Assembly: GCA_028751875.1 (NCBI GenBank)
Contig: CM054145.1
Location: 11,423,562 to 11,487,561, forward strand
DNA from: Rapana venosa
Lineage: Eukaryota; Mollusca; Gastropoda; Neogastropoda; Muricidae
Direction of reading: 5' to 3'
DNA: 64,000 bases
Position 1 is the stretch's first letter. The number at the start of each line of letters is the position of its first letter. The notes below the pieces were generated by a model that was not told where the DNA came from, ran no database searches, and saw only the letters and a program-made list of their open reading frames with translations. This document shows positions 49,365 to 60,629 of this stretch, in pieces. A program made the translations under genes and the position numbers.

Positions 49365-50044
49365 TCATAGCCAAAATGCTAAGTTATTGCAAATAATATT
49401 CTTATGGTATTCGTTAAAAACAGTCACCAAGACCGTATCTGTTTCCCAGGATCTCATAGGTCCCAGCAAACGGGAATTTTGTGGCTTTGGGGTAGAACTG
49501 GGTAGGTGTGGTGGGGACTTTGGGTTTTTTTGGGATTTTTCCAGAAAAGACTCCCCCAAGCCCCCAAGGTTCCTTTGCCAAAGTGCTGGCCCCTTCTGTG
49601 TAGGGTGCAGCCCATCTCGCAGGATCTGTATTTTGTGCCAAGTTAGAGTGGCTGACAAAAGAAATATTTGGGATATTCAACAGATTGAGTGTATGCTTGA
49701 ACATTCTCTTTGATGTTTAAACAGGTCTTTCAAGGGGGCCACTTTTCTCACATGTTTTTAAATTTAGGGATATTTTGTGGCAAGTTTTTATGGGCTTTTA
49801 TGAACATTGGCTACCCTTTTGCTGCCTCGTCTTCTTTTAAAACATTGAATTTCCGCAGTGAACCCCACAGCGTCCAAAAGGCCTGTCTGCAGGGGGAAAA
49901 GGGTTTTTTCTTAAAACGGCCAATATTTTTTGCTTTAAGGTTTGATGAGGGTCTGCATCCCAAACCCCTTGGATCTTCCCCGTCTTTTGTCATAAACCTT
50001 TTCATGATTGGGGGGTCTTTTCAGAATAGCTCATGAGGGAGATC
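49365..50044 (-). pseudogene. LINE C ORF1 C-terminal part, SGNH-like end block
   Basis: The frame at 49658-49365 reads SATLTWHKIQILRDGLHPTQ, KGPALWQRNLGGLGESFLEK and ends with a stop at 49365. DGLHPT matches the Asp-x-x-His block that closes SGNH/GDSL hydrolase domains and sits where element A's ORF1 has DDIHLNYHG. Upstream words (about 49700-50040) change frame repeatedly. The first SGNH blocks lie beyond the truncation point at 50044. The spacer between this stop and ORF2 is about 180 bases. Confidence 0.65.
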
Positions 50045-53000
50045 TGTATGTGTATGGGGTTAAAATTTTTGTGTGTTTTTTTGTTTTGGGGTTGTTTTAT
50101 GTGCATGTGGTGTATGTTTTTGTGGGATTTTTAATCTATGGGGTATGTTTTGTGAAAGTTGTGAGTATTTTGTTTTGTATGTGTATGTGTTTTGTTTTGT
50201 GTATAGTATGTGTGTGTATGTGGGATTTGTATGGTATGTTGTTTATGTTTATGTGTTTTGTGTATGTTTAATGTTTTTTGAAATTTTTATGTGTGTATGT
50301 TTTATGTGTTCACAAACAAATTTTTGTGTAAAAAGTGTGTAAAGTGTATGTGTGAAATTTTTATGTATATGTTGTGTGGGATGTGTTTTGGGGTGTTTAT
50401 GTGTTTTTTTTATGTTTTGGTATTTTGTGTGAAAATTGTATGTTTGTTTAGTTTTTGTGTATGTGTGTGTAAAGTGTTTGTGTTTTGTAGTCATGTGTGT
50501 GCATGTCCCATTGTTTGTGTATTTGTGCGTATTGGGAGGGGTATGTATACGGGTGTGTTTGTGTAAAGTGTGTGTATTGTATATGTGTGTTTGTCTTGGT
50601 TGTCTATTTGTTTGTTATGTGTATGTTTTTATGTTTGTTTATGTGTATTTTTGTATGTGTATGTGTATATGTATTTGTATGTGTGTGTATGTGTGTGAGT
50701 ACGTGTATGTGTATGTGTATATGTGTGAATGTGTATGTGTATGTGTATGTGTGTTTATGTGTATGTGTATGTGTATGATGTGGTGCATTTGTATGTGTGT
50801 ATGTTTATGTGTATGTGTGTGTATATGTGTATGTGTATGTGTATGTGTGTGTGTATGTGGATGTGGATGTGTACATGTGTGTATAGGTATGTGTATGTGT
50901 GTATGTGTTTATGTGTATGTGTGTATATGAATGTTGATGTGTATGTGTGTATGTGTATGTGTATGTGTGTATGTGCATGTGTGTGTATGTGTATGTGTAT
51001 ATGTTTTGTTTTGTATTTGGGTTTTTTGCGGAAAGTGTATGTTTATGTTTATGGTGTGTGTTGTGTTTTGTGTAAATTTTTTTTGGGGATGTTTTAGGGT
51101 GTGTATGTATAAGTGTGTGTATGTGTATGTGTATGGGGGAAATGTTTTTATGTGTGTGTGTATGTGTTTTGTGCATGTGGATGTTTATGTGGATGTTTTT
51201 TATATGTGTGTGTGTAGGTATGTGTTTGTGTTTTTTGTGTATTGTATGTCCCATATTTTGTAAAATGTGGATGGGAGTGTTGTGTATTTTTATGTGTATG
51301 GGTTTTGTGTGTATGTTTTAGTTTGTGTATGTTGGGGTATGGTATTGTTTTGTGTATGTGTGGGGTATGTGTTGTCTTTGTTTTTGGTTTGTGTGTTTAT
51401 TTGTTGTTTTTTATGTGTAAGTTAAACGTTGTGTATTTGTGTGTGTGTATGGGTTTGGGGTACACATACTTTTGTATGTTAAAAAAGTGTGTATGTGTGT
51501 ATGTGTTTGTGTATGCGTGTTTTATTGGGGTGTGTGTATGTGTTTTGTGTGTTTTTGTTTTTGTATGTGTATTGTTTATATGTGTGTATATGTGTATGTG
51601 TTTTTGTTTTGTGTGTGGGATGTGTTTTGGTGTGTATGTGTTTTGTGTGGTGTTGTGTGTTTTGTGTATGTCTATTGTTATGTGTATTGGGGTGCGTTTT
51701 TGTGTATGGGGTAAGTAAAATTTTTGTGGGGGTATGGGGTTTTGTATGTGTATGTGTGTGTATGTTTTTTTTTGTGTTGTCTATGTGTATGTGTATGTTT
51801 ATTTGTAAAGTGTTTTGTGCAATTTTGTTTTATGTGGATGTGTTGTGGGTTTATGTATTTTTTATGTGTGTGTAGTTTTGTGGAAGTTTTTGTGTATGGG
51901 GTATATGTGTGAATGTGTTTGTGTATGTGTAGTGTGTTTTTTTGTGTATGTGTTGGGGTTTTGGGGTGGCATTTGTATTTTGTGTATGTTTATGTGTATG
52001 TGTTTTGTTGTGTATGTGTGGGGTATGTGTTGTGTATGTGTTTTTGTATGTAGGGTGGGGTTTGTGGTTATGTGTTTTTATAGGTATGTGTAAGGGTGTA
52101 TGTGTTTATGTGTATGTGTTTAAAATATGGATGTTGATGTTTTATGTGTGTATGTGTAAAAGGTGTGTATGTGTTGTGTAAGGTGTGTTTGTGTATATTT
52201 TATATGTGTGTAGGGGTTTGTATTTTTGTGTTGTGTTTTTGTGAAAGTGGTGTATGTATAAGTGTTTTTTATGTGTATGGGTAAAAGTTTGTATGTGTTG
52301 GGGTGTGTGTATGTGTATGTGCTTGGGGGATGTTGATGTGGATGTGTATTTTGGTGTGTTTTTAGGTATGTGTTTTTGTGTGTGTATGGGGTATGTTTAA
52401 AGTGTTTTATGTGGATGTGGATGGTAGGGGTATTTTTTTGTGTATGTGTTTTATGTTTTATGTGTATGGTTGGGAAGTGTATTTGTTTTTTGGTATTGGG
52501 GTGTGTGTGTGTTTGTGTATTGTGGTGATGTGTTTGTGTATGCATATATAAAAATTTGGGTTTTTTGTGTATGTGTGTTTTATGTGTTTGTGTATGTGTG
52601 TGTATGTTTTTGTGTTTTGTTATGTGGGGGGGATGTGATGTGTAAGGGTATGTGGGTTTTTGTGTATGTGTTTGTATTTTTTATGTATGTGTATTTATGT
52701 GTATATGTATGGGGTGTGTTTAAGTTTAATTTTTGTATGTGTGTGGAAAAGTTTTGTGTGTGGTATGTGTAGTGTATGTTTATGGTTAAAGTATGTGTAT
52801 GTGTATGGTTTTTTTTGTATGTGTGTATGTGTTCTGTATGTTTATGGTGTGTTTTGTATATGTATGTGTTGTGTTTTTGTGTTTTGTAAGAGAAGGGTTT
52901 GTGTTTTATGTGTATGTGTATGTGTGTTTGTGTGTGGGTATGTGTATGTGTGTATGGGGTATGTGTTTTGGGGAATTTTTAAAGTTTTAATTGTTTTTGT

Positions 53001-56000
53001 ATGTGTTTTTATGTGTTTTATGAAAGTGTATGTGGGTGTGGGGGTTGGGTTTTTATAATGGGGTGTATAGGTATGTTTTATGTGTAGTGTTATATGGTGG
53101 ATGTGGATGTGGATTTTTTGTATGTGTTTGTAAAGTGTTTGTGTGTGTATGTGTTTTTGGGATATGTATAATTTTATGTGTATGTGGGTTTATTTCAAGT
53201 GTTATTGTGTGTGTTGGGTTGGGGTTTTGTGTTTGTGTATGTGTGTTTTTGTGTATATGTTTGTTAATGTTTGTGTTTTTTGTATGTGTGTATGTTTTGT
53301 GTTCCCTTCATGTTTTGTGTTTTAAAAGTTTTGTTTTGTGATGGAGGTATGTGTTAAAGTGTGTGGGTATGGGTGTATATGTGCATTTTTTGTGTATATT
53401 TTATGTGTATGTGTTTGTGTGGGTGTGTATGTTGTGTAGTCTATGTGTATGTGTATATGTGTGTTTTTTGGGATTTCGTTTTTGTGTATGTGTTTTGGAT
53501 GTGTTGTCTATTTGTGTATATGTTTGATGTGGAAAGTGTTTTGGGGTATGTGTATGTTTATGTGTATGTGTATGTTTTGTGTTTGTTTATGTGTATGTGT
53601 ATGTTTTATGTGTGTGTATGTGTATTTTGTGTATGTGTGTGTATGTGTTATTTTGTTTTTGTTATGTGTATGTGTGTTTGTGTAAAGTGTGTGTATGTGT
53701 ATGTGTATGGGTTTTTGGGGGGTGTTTTGTGTATGTGTATGTTTAAAATTTTATGTGTTTTTTTGGTATTTTGTATGTGTGTGTATGTGTTTTGTGTGTT
53801 TTTTGGGGGATGTGTGGTTTGTGTATGTGTATTTTTTTTTGTTTGTGTGTGTGGGAAAGTATTGTGTGGGGGTGTGTATGCGTATGGGTGTTTGGGTTTT
53901 GGGGGTTTTGTTTATGTTTATGTTTGTGTTTTATTTTTGTTTGGGGGGTTTTTGGGGTGTGTATGTGTATGTTTTTATTTTTTTTTTTATTTTTGTATTT
54001 GTATGTGGTTTAAATATGTGTATTTTTATTGTGTGGGGTTTTTGGGGTTGTTTGGGGGTAAAGTGTTGTGTGTGTATGTGCCCTGGGGTTTTTTAAAAAG
54101 TGGTATGTGTAGTGTATGTTTTGTCTTTGGGGATGTGATGTGGTTTTGGTTGTTTTTGTGTGTTTTTGTGTATGTGTATGTTTTTTGTGTATGTGTACTT
54201 GTATATGTTTTTGTATGTGAATTTTATGTGTATGTGTCTGTGTATGTGTGTGTATGGTTGGTGTGTTGTGTATATGCATGGTATGTGGATGTGGTTTTGT
54301 TTATGTGTGTGTATAGGTATGTGTAAGTGTATGTGTGTTTTATTGGATGGGATGTGTATGTGTGTATGTGTTTGTGTATGTATGTGGATGTGTTGTGTGG
54401 GTTTTTGGTTGTGTATTTGTATGTGTATGTGTATATTTGGGGTATTATGTGTTTTGAATGTGTATGTGTGTTTATGGTATGTGTATATTAAAGTTTTGGT
54501 TTTTTATGTGTGTATTGTAGTGTACACTCATGTGTATGTGGGAAATGTGGTTGTGTATGTGTGTTGTGTAAGCGTTTGTGTATGTGTGTGTGTAGTGCAA
54601 AGTGTTGTTTATGTGGATGTAAAGTGTAATTCAGTTGGTATGTGTAGTGTATGTGTGGTATGTGTTGGTCTGTGTGTGTGTGTGTATGTTTGGGTAGTCT
54701 ATGTGTATGTGTTTTTGTGTGTTGTTATGTTTGTTTGTTGTTGTATGTGTATTGTATATGTATTGTATGTGTGGTATTGTGTGTATTGTATGTGATGTGT
54801 GTACTGTGTATGTTATGTGTATGTGTTTTTGTGATTGTTTGTGTTTTGTTGTGTGTATGTTTATGTGTAGTGTTTGATGTGTTGTGTATTGTTGTATGTA
54901 AATGGATGTGTGTGTATGAGTATGTGTAGTGCATTTATTGGGAATGTGAATATGTGGTATGTGCTGATGTGGATTGTTTTATATGGATGTTGATGTTTGT
55001 GTGTGTGTGTATGTGTATTGTGTGTATGTGATGTTTGTATGGTTGTTATATGTAATTGTGTATGTGTGTGCGAAAGTGTATGTGTATGTGTTTTGTGTTG
55101 TGTATGGATTGAGTCTGTATGTGTATGTGAATGTGTGTGTATGTATATGTGTGTGATTGTATGTGAAATGTTTTTTATGTGTATGTGGGTGTTGTTTGTG
55201 CAGAGGATGTGGATGTGGATGTGTATTGTGTGGTAGGTATGTGTAGTGTTGTTATTTTATATTGGTGTGGATATGTATTGCGTATGTGTATGTTTTGTGT
55301 ATGTGTGTGTATGTGGTGTTGTGTGGTATGTGTATTTTTGTTTGTTGTGTATGGTATGTGATTGTATTTCCGGTATGCAAAAAGGTGTGTATGTGTATTT
55401 ATGTGATGTGTGTGTATGGTATTGTGTGTTTGGTATGTTTATGGGGTTTGTTAGTTATGTGTATGTGTAGTGTGCTTATTGTATGTGTAGCGTATGTTCT
55501 TTTTATTGGTTTTTATGTTTTTTATGTGTATGTGATTTTGTAAATTTTTTTTGTTTTATTGGTATGTTACTTTTATAGTATTTGCATGTGTATTTGTTTT
55601 GGGCGTGTATTGTGGTTGTGTATTGTTTTATGTGTATTGTGTTTGCAGGTGTATGTGAAAATTTTTGTGTATGTATATGTATGTGTTGGGTTTTGTTGGT
55701 GTGTATCTCTGTTTTGTGATGTGGTTAAGTGTGGTAGTCTATTGTATGTGGTGTTTGTGTTGTGTATGTGTCTGTGTATGTGTATGTTTGTGTAGGGGTA
55801 TGTGTGTTTGCAGTTATATGTTGTGTATGTGTGTGTATGTGTATTGTATGTGTGTGTATTGCATTTGTTATGAAAAATTTTATGTCTATAGTTGTGTATG
55901 TATTATGTATTTATTTTTTTGTACGTGTATGTGTGTATGTGTTGTGTATGTGTGGGGTATGTGTATTTGGTGTGGGTTTTGTTTATGTGGTGTATGTGGG

Positions 56001-56862
56001 TGTGGATGTGGGTGGATTGTAATGGGGTATAGGTACTTGTATGTTGTGTATGTGTTTGTGTGTAAATGTTGATGTGGGTGTGTATTTTTTATGTGATGGT
56101 ATGTGGGTATGTGTATTTTGTGGGGTTGTTTGTGTTTGGGGTTTTTTGGTAGTGATGTGTATATGTGTAGTGTATAAGTATGGTAGGTAGTGTTTAGTTA
56201 GTTAGGGTATGTGTTTTGTTTTGTGTATGTAATCTATTGACGTGTATTTGTAGGTATGTGTAAATGTGTGTCGTGTGTATGTAAGTGTGTTTTTTGTAAG
56301 TTTATGTTGGTATGTGGTTTATCAGTCGTGTATGTGACTGTATTGTAGTGTATATTTTGTTTGTGTAGTGTTGTGTTTTGTTATGTTTGTGCGTGTATGT
56401 GTGTATGTTTTGGGGTTTCACAAATGTGTATGTTTAAATGTGTGTAGGTATGGTTTTTGTGTATATTAGTGTATGTGTGTGTTATTATGTTGAAGTGTGT
56501 ATGTCTAGTGTTTTATGTGGTAATTGTATTGTATGTGTTTGTGTGTATTTTATGTTTATGTGTATGTGTTGCTGTGTATGTGTATGTGTGTGTTTTAAAG
56601 AGTGTGTAGTCATGTGTATGTGTTATGTTATGTATATGTGTTATGGGATGTGTATGTGTATTTGTGTGTGTAGTGTATGTGTTTAGTCTATGTGGATGTG
56701 TCTGCATATGTATTTTGTTTAGTGTATGTGTGGGTTTTGTATGTTTTTTGTATGTGTATGTGTGTTTGAGTATGTGTGTGTATGTGTATGTGTATGGGTA
56801 TTTGTGTGTATGTGTATGTGTATGTGTATGTATATATTTATGTGTATTTATGTGTATGTGTA

Positions 56863-56894
<32 letters not shown>

Positions 56895-58004
56895 AATGTA
56901 TATGTGTGTGTGTATGTGTGTGTATGTGTATGTGTATGTTTATGTGTGTGTATGTGTATGTGTATGTGTGTATGTGTATGTGTATGTGTGTGTATGTGTA
57001 TGTGTGTTATAAGTATCTGTATGTGTATGTGTGTATGGGTATGGGCATGTGTACATATGTGTGTGTGTATGTGAATGTGTGTGTATGTGTGTGTATGTGT
57101 ATGTGTATGTTTATGTGTGTGTATGTGTATGTGTGTCTATGTGTATGTGTCTGTGTATGCGTGATTATGTGTGTGCGTATGTGTATGTCTATGTGTGTGT
57201 ATTTGTATGTGTATGTGTGTGTTTATGTGTATGTGTATGTGTGTGTGTATGTTTATGTGTATGTGTGTGCGTATGTGTATGTGTATGTGTGTGTATGTGT
57301 ATGTGTGTGTATGTGTATGTGTTTATGTATATGTGTATGTTTAAATGTGTGTATTTGTATGTGTTTGTGTTAGTATGTGTATGTGTATGTGCATGTGTAT
57401 GTGGATGTGGATATGTATATGTGTGTATAGGTATGTGTATATGTGTGTATGTGTATGTGTATGTGTGTATATGTGGATGTGGAGGTGTATCTGTGTATGT
57501 ATATGTGTTATGTATGGCTGTATGTGTATGTGTGTATGTGTGTGTATATGTATGTGTATTTGTATGTGTGTGTATGTGTGTGTATCTATGTGTACGTGTA
57601 TGTGTATATGTATATGTGTGTGTATGTGTATGTATGTGTATATGTATATGTGTGTATGTGTATGTGTGTATATGTGTATGTGTATGTGTATCTATGTGTA
57701 CGTGTATGTGTATGTGTATGTGTGTGTATGTGTGTGTATGTGTATGTCTATATGTGTTTATGTCTATGTGTATGAGTATGTTTTTGTGTATGTGTATGTG
57801 TATTTGTATGTATCTGTGTATGTGTGTGTATGTGTATGTGTATGTCTGTGTATATGTATGTGTGTGTATGTGTATGTGTAAGTGTAAATGTGTGTATGTG
57901 TATGTGTATGTGTGTGTATGTGTACGTGCATGTGTATGTGGATGTGGATGTGTATATATGTTTGTATGTGTATGTGTGTGTGTATGTGTGTGTATGTGTG
58001 TGTT
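50045..58004. repeat. TG-rich satellite array 8, the longest
   Basis: TG array of about 8 kb. From 50045 to about 56700 monomers are unusually T-rich and G-rich (TTTTGTG, GGGGTATG, AAAGTGTG). From about 56750 to 58004 they are regular. Cassettes occur near 50855-50890, 54287-54320, 57395-57440, 57470-57490 and 57925-57965. The irregular part may reflect poor consensus quality. The clean part resembles arrays 6 and 9. No non-array insertion was recognised. Confidence 0.85.
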
Positions 58005-58044
58005 CTTCAGTTTAACGTCTATTCACATTTAGTGATTTTAGACG
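58005..58044 (-). other. LINE E 3'-terminal hairpin
   Basis: CGTCT (58016-58020), TCAC-ATTTA-GTGA (58023-58035) and AGACG (58040-58044). The outer pair is kept although surrounding bases differ from B. Confidence 0.8.
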
Positions 58045-58541
58045 GGAAAAAGTAATATAAACAAGAGAATGCAAACAATAACAAAAAGTGTCAATTAACA
58101 GTACTTAAAAACTAACTTTAACATACTACAAAAACTGAATTATCGGACTTTTTATCAATCCTAACACAATGTCCAACAGTAACGATGGTTCAGACAAAAT
58201 CTGATCCAGTGATAAACCTGGTATAGCAGGTAAAAATGCTTTTAAATGTCCACAATCAAAAATAACATGACTATTGGTAATCTTCTCCCCACAAATACAG
58301 TTTACATCTTTCACGTACTTTGTCCTGAAAGCATTTAGTTTAAATCTGTACATAAGGGATAACATATTTCTACGATTATACCAACCACAGACTTTGTTAG
58401 AAATGAAAGCATTTCGAAAATCTATCACATTGCTTGTACAGCCATTATAGAGACAATAGCCAGAATCATATATTTTCTTTCTGAAGTGCTTCCAGCAAGC
58501 GTTTTGTAGCAAGCTGTATCCCTCATGCAGAGATAAGGCAA
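58005..58541 (-). mobile_element. LINE E: I/Nimb-like 3' fragment with intact C-terminal frame
   Basis: A 5'-truncated copy covering only the end of ORF2 and the 3' untranslated region. The frame at 58540-58126 has no stop until its natural end. It carries LSLHEGYSLLQNACWKHF, CGWYNRRNMLSLMYRFKLNA, CICGEKITNSHVIFDCGHLK (C.C.......H....C knuckle) and SPIIQFL. The 3' end has CGTCT (58016-58020) and AGACG (58040-58044) around a TCAC/GTGA stem. Array abuts both ends. Protein identity to B is moderate, so this is another subfamily. Confidence 0.85.
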
Positions 58542-58597
58542 CGTGTGTGTATGTGTATGTGTGTGTATGTGTATGTGTATGTGTGTGTATGTGTATA

Positions 58598-58630
<33 letters not shown>

Positions 58631-59966
58631 GTGTCTGTGTATGTGTATGTATGTGTGTATGTGTATGTGTGTATGTGCATGTGAATGTATGTGTATGTGT
58701 ATGTTAATGTGTGTGTATGTGTATGTGTAAGTGTGTGTATGTGAATATGTGAATGTGTATGTGTATGTATGGTGTATCTGTATGTGTATGTGTGTGTATG
58801 TGCATGTGTATGTGTATGTGTGTGTATGTGTATGTGTATGTGTGTATGTGTATGTGTGTGTATGTCTAGTGTATGTGTATGTCATATGTATGTGTATGTA
58901 TAATGTATGTGTATTTATGTATATGTGTGTATGTGTATGTGTGTGTGTATGTGTATGTTGGTGTTGTATGTGTATGTGTGTGTATGTATGTGTATGTTTA
59001 TGTGTATATGTATGTTGGTTATGTGTGTGTGATATGATCTATGTGTATGTGTATGTTATTGTATGTGTTGTATAAGTATGTGTCTATTATGTGTGTGTAT
59101 GTGTTTTTGTGTCTATGTGTATGTGTGTGTGTATGTGTATGTGTGTGTGTATGTGTATGTGTGTGTATGTATGTGTATGTTTATGTGTATATGTATGTTT
59201 ATGTGTGTGTATATGTATCTGTGTGTATGTGTATGTGTGTATGTGTATGTGTGTGTATAAGTATGTGTCTATGTATGTGTGTGTATGTGTTTTTGTGTCT
59301 ATGTGTATGGGTGTGTGTATGTGTGTGTTTATGTGTATGTGTATGTGTATGTGTCTGTGTGTGTATGTGTATGTGTATATGTGTGTATGTGTGTATGTAT
59401 GTGTATGTGTGTGTATGTGTATTTGTATGTGTATGTGTGTATGTGTATGTGTATGTTTTTCTGAATGTGTACGTGTATGTATGTGTATGTATATGTGCAT
59501 GAGTGTGTATGTGTATTTGTATGTAGTGTATGTGTATGTGTGTGAGGAATGTGTATGTTTGTGTTTGTATATGTGTATGTGTGTGTATTTGTCTGTGTAT
59601 GTGTAAATGTGTATATGTGTATGTGTGTGTATTTTTATGTGTATGTGCATGTGTATGTGGATGTGTATGTGTATATGTGTGTATATGTATGTGTATGTGT
59701 GTATGTAGTATGTGTATATGTAGATGTGGATGTGTATATGAATATGTGTGTATAGGTATGTGTATGTGTGTATGTGTATGTGTGTATGTGTGTGCGTATG
59801 TGTATGTGTATGTGTGTGTATGTGTATGTGTATGTGTGTGTAAGAGAATGAGTATAGCCATATAAAGGCAATAGCGTATGTGTATGTGTTTGTGTGTATG
59901 TGTATGTGTATGTGTGTGTATAAGTATGTGTATGTGTATGTGTTTTTGTGTCTATGTGTATGGGTG
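58542..59966. repeat. TG-rich satellite array 9
   Basis: Very regular TGTATG-type monomers with cassettes near 59648 and 59725-59760 (TATAGGTATGTG). An internal near-duplication, GTATGTGTTTTTGTGTCTAT, occurs near 59098, 59286 and 59936. Short non-array words (AGCCATATAAAGGCAATAGC) sit near 59856-59875. The array ends at a strand switch. Confidence 0.9.
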
Positions 59967-59974
59967 TACATACA

Positions 59975-60008
<34 letters not shown>

Positions 60009-60050
60009 TAAACACACGCATACACACACACACACACACACACAACACAC

Positions 60051-60087
<37 letters not shown>

Positions 60088-60095
60088 ACACACAC

Positions 60096-60150
<55 letters not shown>
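59967..60150. repeat. (CA)n block after strand switch
   Basis: Sequence changes from TG-rich to CA-rich at GGGTGTACATACAC, centred on the palindrome TGTACA (59965-59970), and continues as nearly pure (CA)n. Confidence 0.95.
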
Positions 60151-60153
<3 letters not shown>

Positions 60154-60160
60154 AACGCTC

Positions 60161-60629
60161 ATTCACTCACTCCGTCACTCACACCAAACTAATATGCCGT
60201 TTAAGGGGACAGAGACCTGCTTTGTAATGATGGTTAGATGATAAAGGTCTTATTTTCGTATTACTTGTCAGTGTATGTTGCTGCATAATGGCAGCAAATT
60301 CTGTTACCTATTGCCTATTACCTGTTACCTGTTCTGTTACCCTTTTGATCACATTTTCTTTCTGCTAAAGTCTGACACAATCTTTATCACCGACTTGAAC
60401 TTCCTGCTGCTGTCAGGAACTGAAACAACAGAAATCGTGATAATCTAATAGTGCATCAATCACAATCGGAGAAAGTCTTATTATTCTTTTATGGTGTTTG
60501 GATCATTGCTGTGCTGACAGAAATCAGCGATGATGATGGAAGGGGTTCATTTTTGACATCTTGATCAAAGGAGAGAGTGTGTCTAGGCACTTTTCAGCGT
60601 CTGGCTGATAGTATGAACTACTGAACATT
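60161..60629. other. Unique segment of the 2-kb unit
   Basis: Ordinary-composition sequence with no recognisable coding motif, present in copy 1 and the start of copy 3 and missing from copy 2. TTACCTATTGCCTATTACC and similar words near 60303-60340 form a small internal repeat. Confidence 0.5.

Larger units (their letters stand above)
42699..50044 (-). mobile_element. LINE C: near-identical sister of B, carrying an RTE-like insertion
   Basis: Parts 42699-44495 and 46802-49400 follow element B almost base for base. Differences are mostly single-base insertions or deletions in runs, especially at 47030-49000. It extends further 5' than B, to 50044, and so shows about 680 bases of ORF1. The element is split by the insertion at 44496-46801. 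Sense order is ORF1 C-terminal part, spacer, endonuclease, RT, RNase H, knuckle, 3' hairpin. The similarity of B and C and their identical 3' junctions mean either very recent transposition or duplication of the locus. Confidence 0.9.
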
